A stretch of 15,152 nt of DNA from Chromera velia (taxonomy: Eukaryota > Sar > Chromeraceae), in contig JAHBMJ010002879.1 in NCBI GenBank assembly GCA_018398765.1, positions 1 through 15,152 of the forward strand, given 5' to 3'. Under the pieces are notes generated by a model. It was not told the origin of the DNA and made no database searches. It saw only the letters and a list, made by a program, of their open reading frames with translations. This document shows positions 7,612 through 15,152 of the stretch, one piece after another; position 1 is the first letter of the stretch; every line of letters starts with the position of its first letter. The translations under genes and the position numbers were made by a program.

Positions 7612-9300
7612 AAACTATTTTTATGTACAATTGTATAATCGCGTATTACTTCGGCCTCCCGCGCCCTGGGGGCTGTGTTTGGTCTGATTGCCAGCTTAGG
7701 TCTCCTCAGTATAGATACGCAGATAACTGTTTTTAGAGCATGTTGGTCCCCTGTCACACTGTACTGCCTTGAATGCTTCCCTCTTCATGATGCCGATCTT
7801 CTTGTAATTGATGCTTTGCAGCTCCGTTTTACATGCTGGTCTGGCCGTCTGTCTGCTCGCAGTCTTCGTTTGCCCTCCCTGTATATTTTCAGCCTGCTTC
7901 CTACAAAAGGCCTGCTTTACTCTAGAGTGACCGACTGGTGATGCTCGCTCTTGCAAACCATACACACCGTTCTCGCTGCAATGCTGTGTGCCTGGAAGGG
8001 AAACAGTTGTCCAGAGTTTTTGAGAGCCTCCTTACGGCTGTTTCGCTGGGCTGGTCTGGATTTTGTTTGTTCATTGGGGGTGGGAGTGCCGCAACACCCT
8101 AGCACCAGCGGGCAGCAGCAACAGAGAGTTCAAGGCACTGGCTCTCTCTTCTTTAAGGGCAGAGCTAGACATGCAGTTGCGAAAGAGGTCTGCACGCTGC
8201 GGGCGGGGGCTATCGCTTCTTCATATTTTTCTCCTCTTGCCAAGCTCACCCCCTTTCAACAAGCTTTTCCCTCCTCTCATCGTATGTTTGTGTTTCTTCT
8301 TTGTAACAAATCCGCCTCTGGTCTCTACTCCTTTTCCGCTCTCCCTCGATTTGTTCTTACAGTAACCAACGGCTCTCTGTTCGGTTTCTTACGTCTGCTC
8401 TCATTTAACTCACAAAGTGAAAGCAGTGCTCTGTCTGTTGAATGTAGCTACCACAAACTTTGTGTACATGATTCTTGTATTCGGTGTGTTGATGACTTCA
8501 TGCATAGACTTTCTTCATGTGCCAAGTGGCTGGATGAAAATTTTAAGAATTCCTGCACTGCTTGGCTGAGTTAGAATCCATTAATTTAAATGATTGTAAC
8601 TGTCCACTCTCCGGTGCAAGTACATCTGAACTCTCCATCCGTAATGTTATTTGATCGCTTCTACGCTCACATCCGGCCTATCTCTTTGATGTCTGTCTCC
8701 CAATTCTAGAAAGTGATTAACTGATCAACTCCACCGGCGACTTAACAAACAACAACCATGCATGTATGTGCTGTCCGGGGGTTTAGCGCTAGTTGTTTTT
8801 TATAATGAAGCTAGAATATAGTAAATTTAAAAGTTGCTTTAAATTCCACTAAGTCCTACTTTAGAGTCCACTCTATTAAATTAAGATTTTATCTGAAATA
8901 GCGTGAGACAACGATTATCAAACGGGTGAATTTATATTTTAGAGGATGTCCAATCTGGCCTTTAAAAGGACAAGTTTGTTGTAACGTGGCTTTCAGAGTA
9001 TTTGAGAGCAGATTAAGTATGAAGCTCAGCAATAGAAGTTTATTCAAAATCTATTCCTTATTTCTTTCTTGTTTTGTTTCTGTTTATTTCCCTTTTCTCC
9101 CTTCTTATAGAAAAGGATGCAAGCACAATGATTAAACGGTCTCTTTCTGAATTGTTTATCCCTCTGGCCCTTTGAACGCCTTCCTTTGTACATCATCTGT
9201 TCCAATCCTTGTTCTCCTTCTTTACCGGTTTGTTTTGTCTGCATGGTCTCAGTACCTTATATTAGTTTGACTGTCACAGCCTTCTACAGTGTATGAGGGA
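7612..9300. other. Intergenic region without a supported gene
   Basis: C/T-rich to 8570, then AT-rich. A plus-strand open frame runs 7951-8574 (first ATG 7981), rich in Ser, Cys, Leu and Phe, as expected from pyrimidine-rich DNA. It has no recognisable domain or periodic structure, so I do not call it a gene. Confidence 0.45.
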
Positions 9301-9319
9301 CGGCAGTTAGATCGATTAA

Positions 9320-9395
9320 GCATCATTCATGCAGGCGCCAGGTTTTAGGTAGCAGACGGCAGCCTTAGCGGCACCCCCACCCCGATGAATGATGC
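9320..9395. other. 11-bp inverted repeat with 54-nt loop
   Basis: GCATCATTCAT (9320-9330) is the exact reverse complement of ATGAATGATGC (9385-9395). The loop contains GGCGCC and a C-run. No target duplication flanks it. Confidence 0.5.
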
Positions 9396-9464
9396 AGATC
9401 TGGCAAAGGGGGAATACAGTATTGTCCCAGACTCATGTATTGCATAATGGCCTATAGACCGATC

Positions 9465-9510
9465 AATAATAATAATAATAATAATAATAATGATCAAAAT
9501 GATGATGATG
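9465..9510. repeat. AAT then GAT trinucleotide microsatellite
   Basis: Nine AAT units (9465-9491) followed by TGATCAAAAT and a short GAT run. Confidence 0.9.
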
Positions 9511-9639
9511 AATCAAATGTTTACCTTAAATTAATTATTAATAATAAAGTGGTTTTAAAGTTGTTGCCATAGACTGGCCCTACCGGGCATAGCAAAAGTC
9601 TGCTTGATGAGTAGGAAGTTTCTTTATGAAACAAGGTCA

Positions 9640-9708
9640 GACGGTTCCGCCGACGTTTCGAGCTTGAAAGCTTTATGCTCTTGCCCACCTCGCGGCCGAG
9701 GTCACCAA
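9640..9708 (-). ncRNA. Degenerate hammerhead-like arrangement, possibly from a retroelement
   Basis: On the minus strand a hairpin CCTCG-GCCG-CGAGG is followed by GGGCAAGAGC, a loop, GCTC and then GAAACGTC. This matches the layout stem I, core, stem II, GAAA of a hammerhead ribozyme. The expected CUGANGA core is not intact, so catalysis is unlikely. From general knowledge, Penelope-like elements carry such motifs, but no reverse transcriptase is seen here. Chance is a real alternative. Confidence 0.2.
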
Positions 9709-10200
9709 ATCTCGGGGGATCATTCTCGGTACTGCTGCTGCGATGAAAATAGGCACGACGCGGCTTCCTACCATGCGTTTAGTTCATCCAACAATCGGTT
9801 TCTTAGGTGGTTCAGGAATCTGAGGTTCAAAACACGGCCCAATACACCACACCGCCTACAAACCCCCGAGGCTAGCCCCGAGGCCAAGGCCACAGTCGGT
9901 GACTTTCGGGAAAGCTGCGAAAGGGTACGATAGGTATTCCACACACCCTACCAAGAGGAGAATCAATGAATGAAGGCTCAACGGGTGGGCTTGCGCTGTG
10001 CTCTCTCGTGATGAAAAACAAGTAAAAGAAGCAGATATTCTGTCGAGCTCATATCTCATGTCTTTGCTTCCCTTTGAAGATCTTCATCTGTCTGTTTCGA
10101 ATGTCGAAGGGCTGTCAGTTAAATTAACCTGCTTAAATTTCATTGCTTCAGCTCATGTCCCCTCTTCCCCTCCTGACATGCCCTCAAACAAACACTAAGG

Positions 10201-10606
10201 ATGGAGCCTCCTCCACAGAGACCTTCTGTCTTGAGTACGGAGTTTTGGTGTGAGGATGTACCTCAATTTTTTGCATTCGATGTACCTCAGTGGGAGGGAA
10301 GGATGCAGCAGGCAGTCATAGAAGCTTTCACTTCCTGCATTAGCGGTAAGTTAAACATCGTCGATGACGACCTGGGGTATAAGAATTGCAAAGAGATGGT
10401 TAAACGCTCGCCTGTAGGGTGCCTCAAGGCTGTAGTGGAAGAGAGCAGCAATCCTGATTTGGTGAGTTAAAACGTTTTAAAATTTTAATTTATACGTTTT
10501 GCCATCCTGCTTTCTGATACATTCCTTGCCCTTCTGTTTTTCCTCTCGACACCGTCAACCACTAGCTCTGCAAAAATATATATACCTAAATAAGTCTATC
10601 TTTTTA

Positions 10607-10637
<31 letters not shown>

Positions 10638-11089
10638 GTCTCTCTCTCTCAGAGTCTTTCTTTCTCTCTATGTATCTGCCTAGTGCATCTGCGCATATCA
10701 CTTGTTTTTGAGATATGTTCGGCTTTTGCCAAAAATTCAATGAATGAAATTTTATTGCTTTTCCGCTCCCTTTGGCCCTGTTCCTTCTTTCTCATTTGTC
10801 AATTGTCTGCCTTGCTCTTCCGATGGGTAACAAATATGCCAGAAGAGGGGAAAAAATGATGATCGATGAAAACCATTCGAGACAGCTAGTGGCTTTCCTT
10901 CTCTCTTTCATTCCGTTCTGTTTGGTTTGCTTGCAGGTGTCACCAAGTCCTCAGTCTGCACTCTCCTTTTCTCTCTCGGAGCGGTGTGCTGCCGTCGGTG
11001 TGTTTGAAGACACATTCGAGAGGGCACTTTATGCCTTGAAGCACAAGGCACGCTCGTACTATCCCGACAAAGGCCACGGGTGGACATAA
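10201..11089 (+). CDS. Two-exon hypothetical protein, 137 aa
   Basis: Exon 1 is 10201-10461, starting at ATG in the context AAGGATGG. The GTGAGT donor at 10462 falls after a complete codon. Exon 2 is 10937-11089, after the acceptor TTTGCTTGCAG, and continues in phase 0 to TAA. Together they encode 87 plus 50 residues, beginning MEPPPQRPSVLS and ending YYPDKGHGWT. I do not recognise the family. There is no signal peptide or membrane segment. Exon 2 (VGVFEDTFERAL) is duplicated downstream at about 11330-11436, which supports its being real coding sequence. In the duplicate, CAG replaces this TAA. The frame after the TAA continues through a GA repeat into MAKILKMMGELK at 11135, so the stop may be a secondary truncation. 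An alternative acceptor at the CT repeat (10651-10652) is less attractive. Confidence 0.5.
10462..10936 (+). other. Predicted 475-nt intron
   Basis: GTGAGT donor and TTGCTTGCAG acceptor, phase 0. It contains a CT microsatellite at 10609-10650 that ends in CAG and could act as a decoy acceptor. Confidence 0.5.
10609..10650. repeat. CT dinucleotide microsatellite
   Basis: CT units interrupted by TGTCTGTC, lying inside the predicted intron. Confidence 0.9.
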
Positions 11090-11099
11090 AGAGAGAGAC

Positions 11100-11134
<35 letters not shown>
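11090..11134. repeat. GA dinucleotide microsatellite, copy 1
   Basis: GA units between the TAA of the two-exon gene and the in-frame ATG at 11135. If translated, it would encode Arg-Glu repeats. Its counterpart in copy 2 is at 11438-11470. Confidence 0.9.
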
Positions 11135-11139
<5 letters not shown>

Positions 11140-11251
11140 CAAAATTTTAAAGATGATGGGAGAACTGAAGGACGTCCTAAAGAAGAAGACCGAGGAGGAA
11201 AAGGAGGTAGAGAGAGAAAGAGATGAAGAAGAGATCGCTAAAAAAAGATAA
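11135..11251 (+). CDS. Charged helical ORF, 38 aa, probably the former 3' part of the upstream gene
   Basis: ATG at 11135 opens a 38-codon Lys/Glu-rich ORF (start MAKILKMMGELKDVL, end EEEIAKKR) to TAA at 11249. It is in frame with the exon ending at 11089. The homologous copy 2 segment has CAA at this stop and continues (QNFAEQKIVEAVHRD). It is likely a broken piece of a longer protein and not an independent gene. Confidence 0.3.
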
Positions 11252-11287
11252 GAGTTCGCAGGCCAAACACAGAGTCGCCACTCCCTC

Positions 11288-11312
11288 CCTCTCTCTCTCT
11301 CTCTCTCTCTCT
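11288..11312. repeat. CT dinucleotide microsatellite
   Basis: Uninterrupted CT run at the start of duplicated copy 2. The corresponding place in copy 1 is a looser pyrimidine run (about 10960-10977). Confidence 0.9.
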
Positions 11313-11318
11313 TTCTGA

Positions 11319-11851
11319 GCTTTATGCCTCTGTTGGAGTATTTGAAGAGACTTTTGAGAGGGCACTCCATCCTTTGAAGCCTAGTCTGAAGTGAAAGGTG
11401 CGCTTCTACCACCCGGACAAGGGGCACGGATGGACACAGAGAGAGAGAGACGAGACAGAGAGAGAGAGAGATGGCTCAGATATCAAAAGTGATCGGAGAA
11501 ATGAAAAATGCATTGAAGAAGAAGACATAGGAGGAGGAGGGAGAAAGAGATGAGGACGAAATAGCAGCAAAGAGACAAAACTTCGCTGAACAGAAAATCG
11601 TGGAGGCCGTCCACAGAGACTGCGGCCTCTTTTCCTGAAACATCTGCCAGTGGAACTGCAAGGACGATCTGGGCATGTTTGTGCCTGACGGAGGAGGAGG
11701 AGGACGAGGAAGAAGGGGAGGTCCTCTGGACCTGAAGGCGGAGAGACGCTCCACCAGAATCGAAAGGGAAGGGGGGAGTTTTCTTTCCTTGTGCGCGTGC
11801 GCTCGTCGGGCTCGCTGTGTCGGGGAATCGGACCAGGGCTGCATAAACACC
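11319..11851 (+). pseudogene. Degenerate second copy of exon 2 and downstream coding sequence
   Basis: Translation gives VGVFEETFERAL, a TGA at 11392, then FYHPDKGHGWTQRERE. A one-base frame offset follows across the GA repeat (11438-11470). It resumes as MAQISKVIGEMKNALKKKT, TAG at 11528, then EEEGERDEDEIAAKRQNFAE and VEAVHRDCGLFS. TGA at 11636 is followed by an open NICQWNCKDDLG segment and a Gly/Arg-rich tail (GGGGGRGRRGG) to TAG at about 11849. Several breaks make it a pseudogene. It preserves what was probably the full-length 3' coding sequence, including a Cys-containing segment of unknown role. Confidence 0.5.
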
Positions 11852-12660
11852 TAGCTAGACAAACATTGTGTGTTTATACAACACCTTACGCAGGACTGTG
11901 CAACACTAAAACTAGCACTAAAACAATATACATACGCAACTCTATGCAACATCTCAAAACTAGTTGATGGATAATATCAATGAATGACTAAAGCCGTCGG
12001 AGCCTAGCTCCTAGCAGTCCATGTTCATGCAAGTCTCCTTCAAGATGCTAGCTCTACTTTAAGAGACGGTAGGCTGAACTTCAACAGCCGCTGAAGTAAG
12101 ACTTCAATGGCAAAGCTGATGTGGAATCAAAAGAAAAAGCAGGAAATAAGAAGTTATATATAGGCTTTGATCTCAAATTTAATTCTTTATATCATAGTAA
12201 TCATTTAAATAAAATAAAGGATCGTTCAAAACATACTAAGGTATTTGAAATATCTAGCTTGGAGCTTCAAACGTATTGTAGAGAGCTCCATAGTTCCCAA
12301 CCATCTCAGGTTTATTTAGGTTACTGATAGAGTTGCCGTTAGATAGTATATTCTAGTAGAAAATATGTTTAGAAATATCTAATATACATTTCTGTCTGGT
12401 CGTTTTTTCTTTGATGTTAGCTTTGATGTGTGTTTCACTATCTTTCTATATATACTATATGGTGTATAGCCGAGGGCGATGGTGCACAATGAGAATAATG
12501 ATTTATACTTATGTGACTGGCAAGCTTAGGATTGTCAGGCACAGATTAGTATATTAAAAAACCGATAAAAATTGGTCTAACTTATCTAAGAGGGAAAGAT
12601 TATATCGATGTTCTTACGTACCTCAATAAATTTTTCCCCTTATTTTTTTTGTTCATAGTG
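11852..12660. other. AT-rich intergenic region without a supported gene
   Basis: Only a 68-codon open frame with a non-ATG start (12121-12327) is present, in AT-rich DNA. It has Lys, Asn, Ser and Leu bias from composition. I see no domain. Confidence 0.4.
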
Positions 12661-12680
12661 AACCATGTCTATGATAAAAA

Positions 12681-12743
12681 ATGAACAAAGTGTGAACAAA
12701 AAGTAATCCAAAAAGTGAATAAAGTGTGAACTTAAGTGTGAGC
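12681..12743. repeat. Short direct repeats around AAAGTGTGAAC
   Basis: AAAGTGTGAAC occurs at 12687-12697 and 12721-12731, 34 bp apart with similar flanks (TGAAC/TGAAT), and a variant AAGTGTGAGC at 12734. A GTTCACCC pair occurs nearby at about 12760-12785. Confidence 0.5.
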
Positions 12744-12783
12744 AAATCGTAAAAAATTTTTTTTTGTTCACCCCTAGGTTCAC

Positions 12784-13022
12784 CCTCTGTACTAGGCGAT
12801 GCACAGTGGTAAAAAAAAAAAAAAATAGACATGTCGAGATTTTTTTTTTTTTTCTAGTGGTTAAAGGTCCAAGCAAACTTAGCAAAGGTAGGTTTTGTAG
12901 TTAGACATGTTTTTGTTATATGTTTAGCACTTCCAATAAAATAAAAAAAAAAAAAAAAGATTAGGCTTCTCGAGATTTTTTTTTTCTTTTTTTTTATCAT
13001 TGTGCGTCGCCTAGCCTCTGTA
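12784..13022. mobile_element. MITE with 28-bp TIRs and 8-bp target duplication
   Basis: The element is 12792-13014 (223 bp). The left terminus CTAGGCGATGCACAGTGG and the reverse complement of the right terminus, CTAGGCGACGCACAATGA, extend into A-runs and match at 25 of 28 positions. The octamer CCTCTGTA flanks both sides (12784-12791 and 13015-13022). The interior is A/T-homopolymer rich, has a twofold TCGAGATTTTT motif and no ORF. An 8-bp duplication is typical of hAT and P superfamilies. The terminal bases are not enough to choose, and the mobilising transposase is not in this window. Confidence 0.8.
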
Positions 13023-14045
13023 ACCTTAGGCTAGTCTCCAACCTATTTTTTTTTTTTTAGAAATCTAAAAAATTAGTAGTAAAAATCGATTAAGGCTATC
13101 ATTAAGCATTCAAAGCAAAACTGAAGTGTAAGCTAGAAGCACCTACGGGTCTTCTCAACGACGGATTGCCTCTTCACGCGTGCTCACAAATGCCAACTGG
13201 CACAGATAGCAAGAGGAGGAACAAAAATTGGTGGACCGACGCTTCCCGCTCGATGTCGCATTTCAGCTTCCTTTTTCATTCTACGGTTTTCTGACTCTCT
13301 GCTGATGCAGGCCACCTAACTAGCACATCAGAGCTTGCCTTTTGCCTTCCTTCTTCTTGTGGAGTTGCGAGAAGGACGCAGGGATAAGAGAAGAGAAGAG
13401 AAGAAAAAGATCTACAAACAGAGAAGGAAGACAGCGGAAGACAGAAGCAGGAAATGAAAAGAGCAGCCCAGAATCCTCCCTCGATCCCTTCAGCCTTGCT
13501 CGATCTGGTGACACACTGGCCGAAATGGAATGGAATCGTGTGCAACGGAATTAAGGAAGAAGGACTTCTCGATTTTGAATGAACGCACATACGCGCATGA
13601 ATTCACTCACTATTTGACTTTCAAATGCCGGACCAACCCACGCTGTGCTTTCCGGGGCCGAGTTCGTCCAGGGACATGCAGAAATACACATCTTTCCATT
13701 CTTTTTTTCACCCCAGCCCCCCCCCCCCACCCACCCACCCACCCACGGGGGAAAACGCGGGGAGATCCATCTTTGAAGGCACTTTCACGCCCAAGCCCGC
13801 ACAAAAGAGTTAGTTTCTATTGGTACATGGACACACGAAGGCGAAATGGAATGGAATGGAAGAGATGCGATCGACTTTCAGTGCCTTCCTTTTGTCTCGC
13901 CTTTCAGTTCCCCATTCCTTTCCCTCTACTTCTCGCCCCCTCCCCCCCCCCTGTTTCCCTTTCCTTCAACACAAACGCCACGGCGTCCCCCCTTCCTTCG
14001 TGTCTTGCTTCTTGCTCTCCTGCAGTCTGTTTGTTCATCTCTACC
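13023..14045. other. Region without a firmly supported gene; C-rich tracts
   Basis: It contains AGAAG-type runs (13387-13410), a C-run with CCCA units (13717-13746) and a C-run at 13938-13951. A long open frame begins at ATG 13530 and runs to 14255, but 13530-14000 is low-complexity Pro/Ser/Phe translation. No splice-consistent gene model stands out. Confidence 0.4.
13717..13746 (-). repeat. CCCA repeat with G-quadruplex potential on the minus strand
   Basis: A run of C followed by several CCCA units. The minus strand has more than four G-triplets with short spacers. Confidence 0.6.
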
Positions 14046-14255
14046 ATGTCCTCTCGGGCACAGGAACCCCGAGAAGGGGAAGACGAAGACAAAAGAGAAA
14101 AAATACCACACCGCAATCCCATCACATCTTTCTTTCAAACAGAAAAAGGGGGAGAAGCGCAAACAGGGAGAAAGAGAAAAGACCCTACTGACCCTTTGAT
14201 ATCCTTTTTGCAAACAGACAAGCTGCTTGGGGTGTGCATAGGGAGAAAAACATAA
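14046..14255 (+). CDS. Possible 69-aa terminal exon or small ORF
   Basis: ATG at 14046 follows a good acceptor-like sequence (pyrimidines ending CTCCTGCAG at 14025). The ORF, starting MSSRAQEPREGEDEDK, is charged and ends at TAA 14253. It contains two of the 75-bp tandem units, read as ITSFFQTEKGGEAQTGRK and LISFLQTDKLLGVCIGRK. The third unit lies beyond the stop in the same frame (FKTFLKRDKQEGEQTGRK). The repeats are also open on the minus strand. Coding status is uncertain. Confidence 0.2.
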   Translation: MSSRAQEPREGEDEDKREKIPHRNPITSFFQTEKGGEAQTGRKRKDPTDPLISFLQTDKLLGVCIGRKT

Positions 14256-14323
14256 AAACCAACCACTTTTTTCAAGACTTTTTTAAAAAGGGACAAACAG
14301 GAAGGCGAGCAGACGGGAAGGAA
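14099..14323. repeat. Three 75-bp tandem repeats
   Basis: Units 14099-14173, 14174-14248 and 14249-14323 have an exact 75-bp period. The minus strand reads FLPVCSPSCLSLFKK, FLPMHTPSSLSVCKK and FLPVCASPPFSV-stop-KK. The plus strand reads SFFQTEK..TGRK, SFLQTDK..IGRK and TFLKRDK..TGRK. Units are diverged but lack indels. Confidence 0.65.
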
Positions 14324-15152
14324 GCGAGAGAGACGTACGAGGACCAAGCAATCCCTTGACCCCCCCTTTCCTTGACACAGATTTGCCTGTCCACCTGTAA
14401 GGCTTGCATTCCGCATCCGCAGCAATGCGTTCTAGGTAGACACACAGAATTCTGCAAAGGCAGACTGTGAATGGGAGGCTGCTTGGATGCCGTTCCATCG
14501 AAGCACGATGCCCCTTTCCCTCCAGAAGAAAGCTGTAGGTAGGTAGGTAGGTAGGTAGGTAGCAAGGGAGGAGAGCAAAATGCATACATCGGTGTATCAA
14601 CCAATGCTCAACTTCTACCGATCATGCAGACTTAGGGAAGGGATGTCGACACGCATTGCATGGGAAAGGAGGCACAGAATCTGTTTCCTTCCATGCATAA
14701 TAAATAGATTGAATTCTACCATATGTTGCCGACCGAATCGAAGGCTCGAACGAATTGAGGATTCTAACTGACTGAAAGGCTGCTACTGCATGACGATGGG
14801 TTCAAGATCAAACAAGGACCACATCCAAAACAATGGAGCAAGAGGGAGTAGGGCAAGGCAAAGGTAGCATTCTTCACACACCATCACGAAAGCGCACGAA
14901 CGGAGAAAAATGATTCGCACGAAAGACACGCCAGCCAACAGCAAGGTTCGTCTTCAATTGTCGGAAAGGAGCCTGTCAGCCCCGCCCCACGACCCACTCC
15001 CCCCACACCTCCCTCCTCCCTTCTTCTCCCTACCATGTTGTTCCATCTTGTGTCTCAACCGTGCCTTGTCAGCCCCCCCCACCCCACCCCACCCCCACTT
15101 CTTCTTTTGCCCTCTTTTCACCCATCCCCAATCCCTCCCCCGCCCAACCCCC
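14324..15152. other. Region without a supported gene; C-rich right end
   Basis: Only short ORFs are present. The last 180 bp are strongly C-rich, with repeated CCCCA units at 15074-15102 and further C-runs to the window edge. The minus strand could form G-quadruplexes. Confidence 0.5.
14535..14562. repeat. GTAG tetranucleotide microsatellite
   Basis: Seven uninterrupted GTAG/TAGG units. Confidence 0.95.

Larger units (their letters stand above)
10931..11600 (+). repeat. Tandem duplication, two copies of about 336 bp
   Basis: Copy 1 (about 10931-11257) and copy 2 (about 11258-11600) share the same order: GCAGG, a pyrimidine run, the VGVFE-TFERAL segment, PDKGHGWT, a GA repeat, then an ATG-initiated charged helix. 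Paired landmarks are TTTGAAGA (11003 and 11341) and ATGGC (11135 and 11471). Copies are clearly diverged, with indels and separate stops, so the duplication is not recent. Confidence 0.75.

Noticed and set aside
7951-8574. 207-codon plus-strand ORF
   Set aside because: Non-ATG start, pyrimidine-driven Ser/Leu/Phe composition, no domain and no splice partner.
9604-9933. 109-codon ORF in the hammerhead-like region
   Set aside because: No recognisable domain; starts at a non-ATG codon and overlaps structured repeat-like sequence.
12640-12885. 81-codon minus-strand ORF, Phe/Lys-rich
   Set aside because: Produced by A and T homopolymers at the MITE end.
13530-14045. N-terminal part of the 241-codon ORF
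   Set aside because: Pro/Ser/Phe-rich translation of C/T-rich DNA, including a C homopolymer; only the 3' part after a plausible acceptor is retained, with low confidence.
14800-14830. GGGTTCAAGATCA as a B-box of a tRNA gene
   Set aside because: No A-box at suitable distance and no cloverleaf can be folded around it.

Overview
The window looks like nuclear DNA of a eukaryote, probably a protist or alga. GC is intermediate, simple repeats are abundant, long stretches lack genes, introns are of the GT-AG type, and transposable-element remnants are present. There are no bacterial operons, ribosome-binding sites, rRNA or convincing tRNA genes. The repeat style recalls large chromerid-type genomes, but that is only a guess and no species call is made.

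Layout. Positions 1-595 hold degenerate CAGG/CAGA repeats running into a long ATCC array. That array is interrupted by a compact LTR-retrotransposon-like element (596-3288): two 263-bp terminal repeats differing at one base, a 5-bp CTATC target duplication, a primer-binding-site candidate, a purine tract and a single 453-codon ORF on the minus strand. No reverse transcriptase, integrase or protease is visible, so it is presumably non-autonomous. The ATCC array resumes at 3289 and passes into a block of tetra- and dinucleotide repeats ending at 3825. Positions 3826-5640 show no gene. Three perfect hairpins (5652-5748) precede a plus-strand coding region (5755-7611) with one strong intron, a serine run and a coiled coil. 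It is interrupted by in-frame TAA and TAG codons, so it is probably a recent pseudogene or a gene with a truncated product. Positions 7612-10200 hold no gene I can support, but contain an AAT microsatellite, an inverted repeat and a hammerhead-like arrangement on the minus strand.

Positions 10201-11089 carry a two-exon gene encoding 137 residues of unrecognised family. Its second exon and downstream sequence lie in a tandem duplication of about 336 bp. Where copy 1 has TAA, copy 2 has glutamine codons at two sites, and each copy carries breaks of its own. Positions 12792-13014 are a 223-bp MITE with 28-bp terminal inverted repeats and a perfect 8-bp target duplication. The right end holds C-rich, G-quadruplex-prone tracts, three exact-period 75-bp tandem repeats and a GTAG microsatellite.

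The strongest results are the LTR element, the MITE and the duplicated exon. No pathway links the genes. The coherent story is repeat-driven: elements inserting into simple repeats, and local tandem duplication followed by decay.
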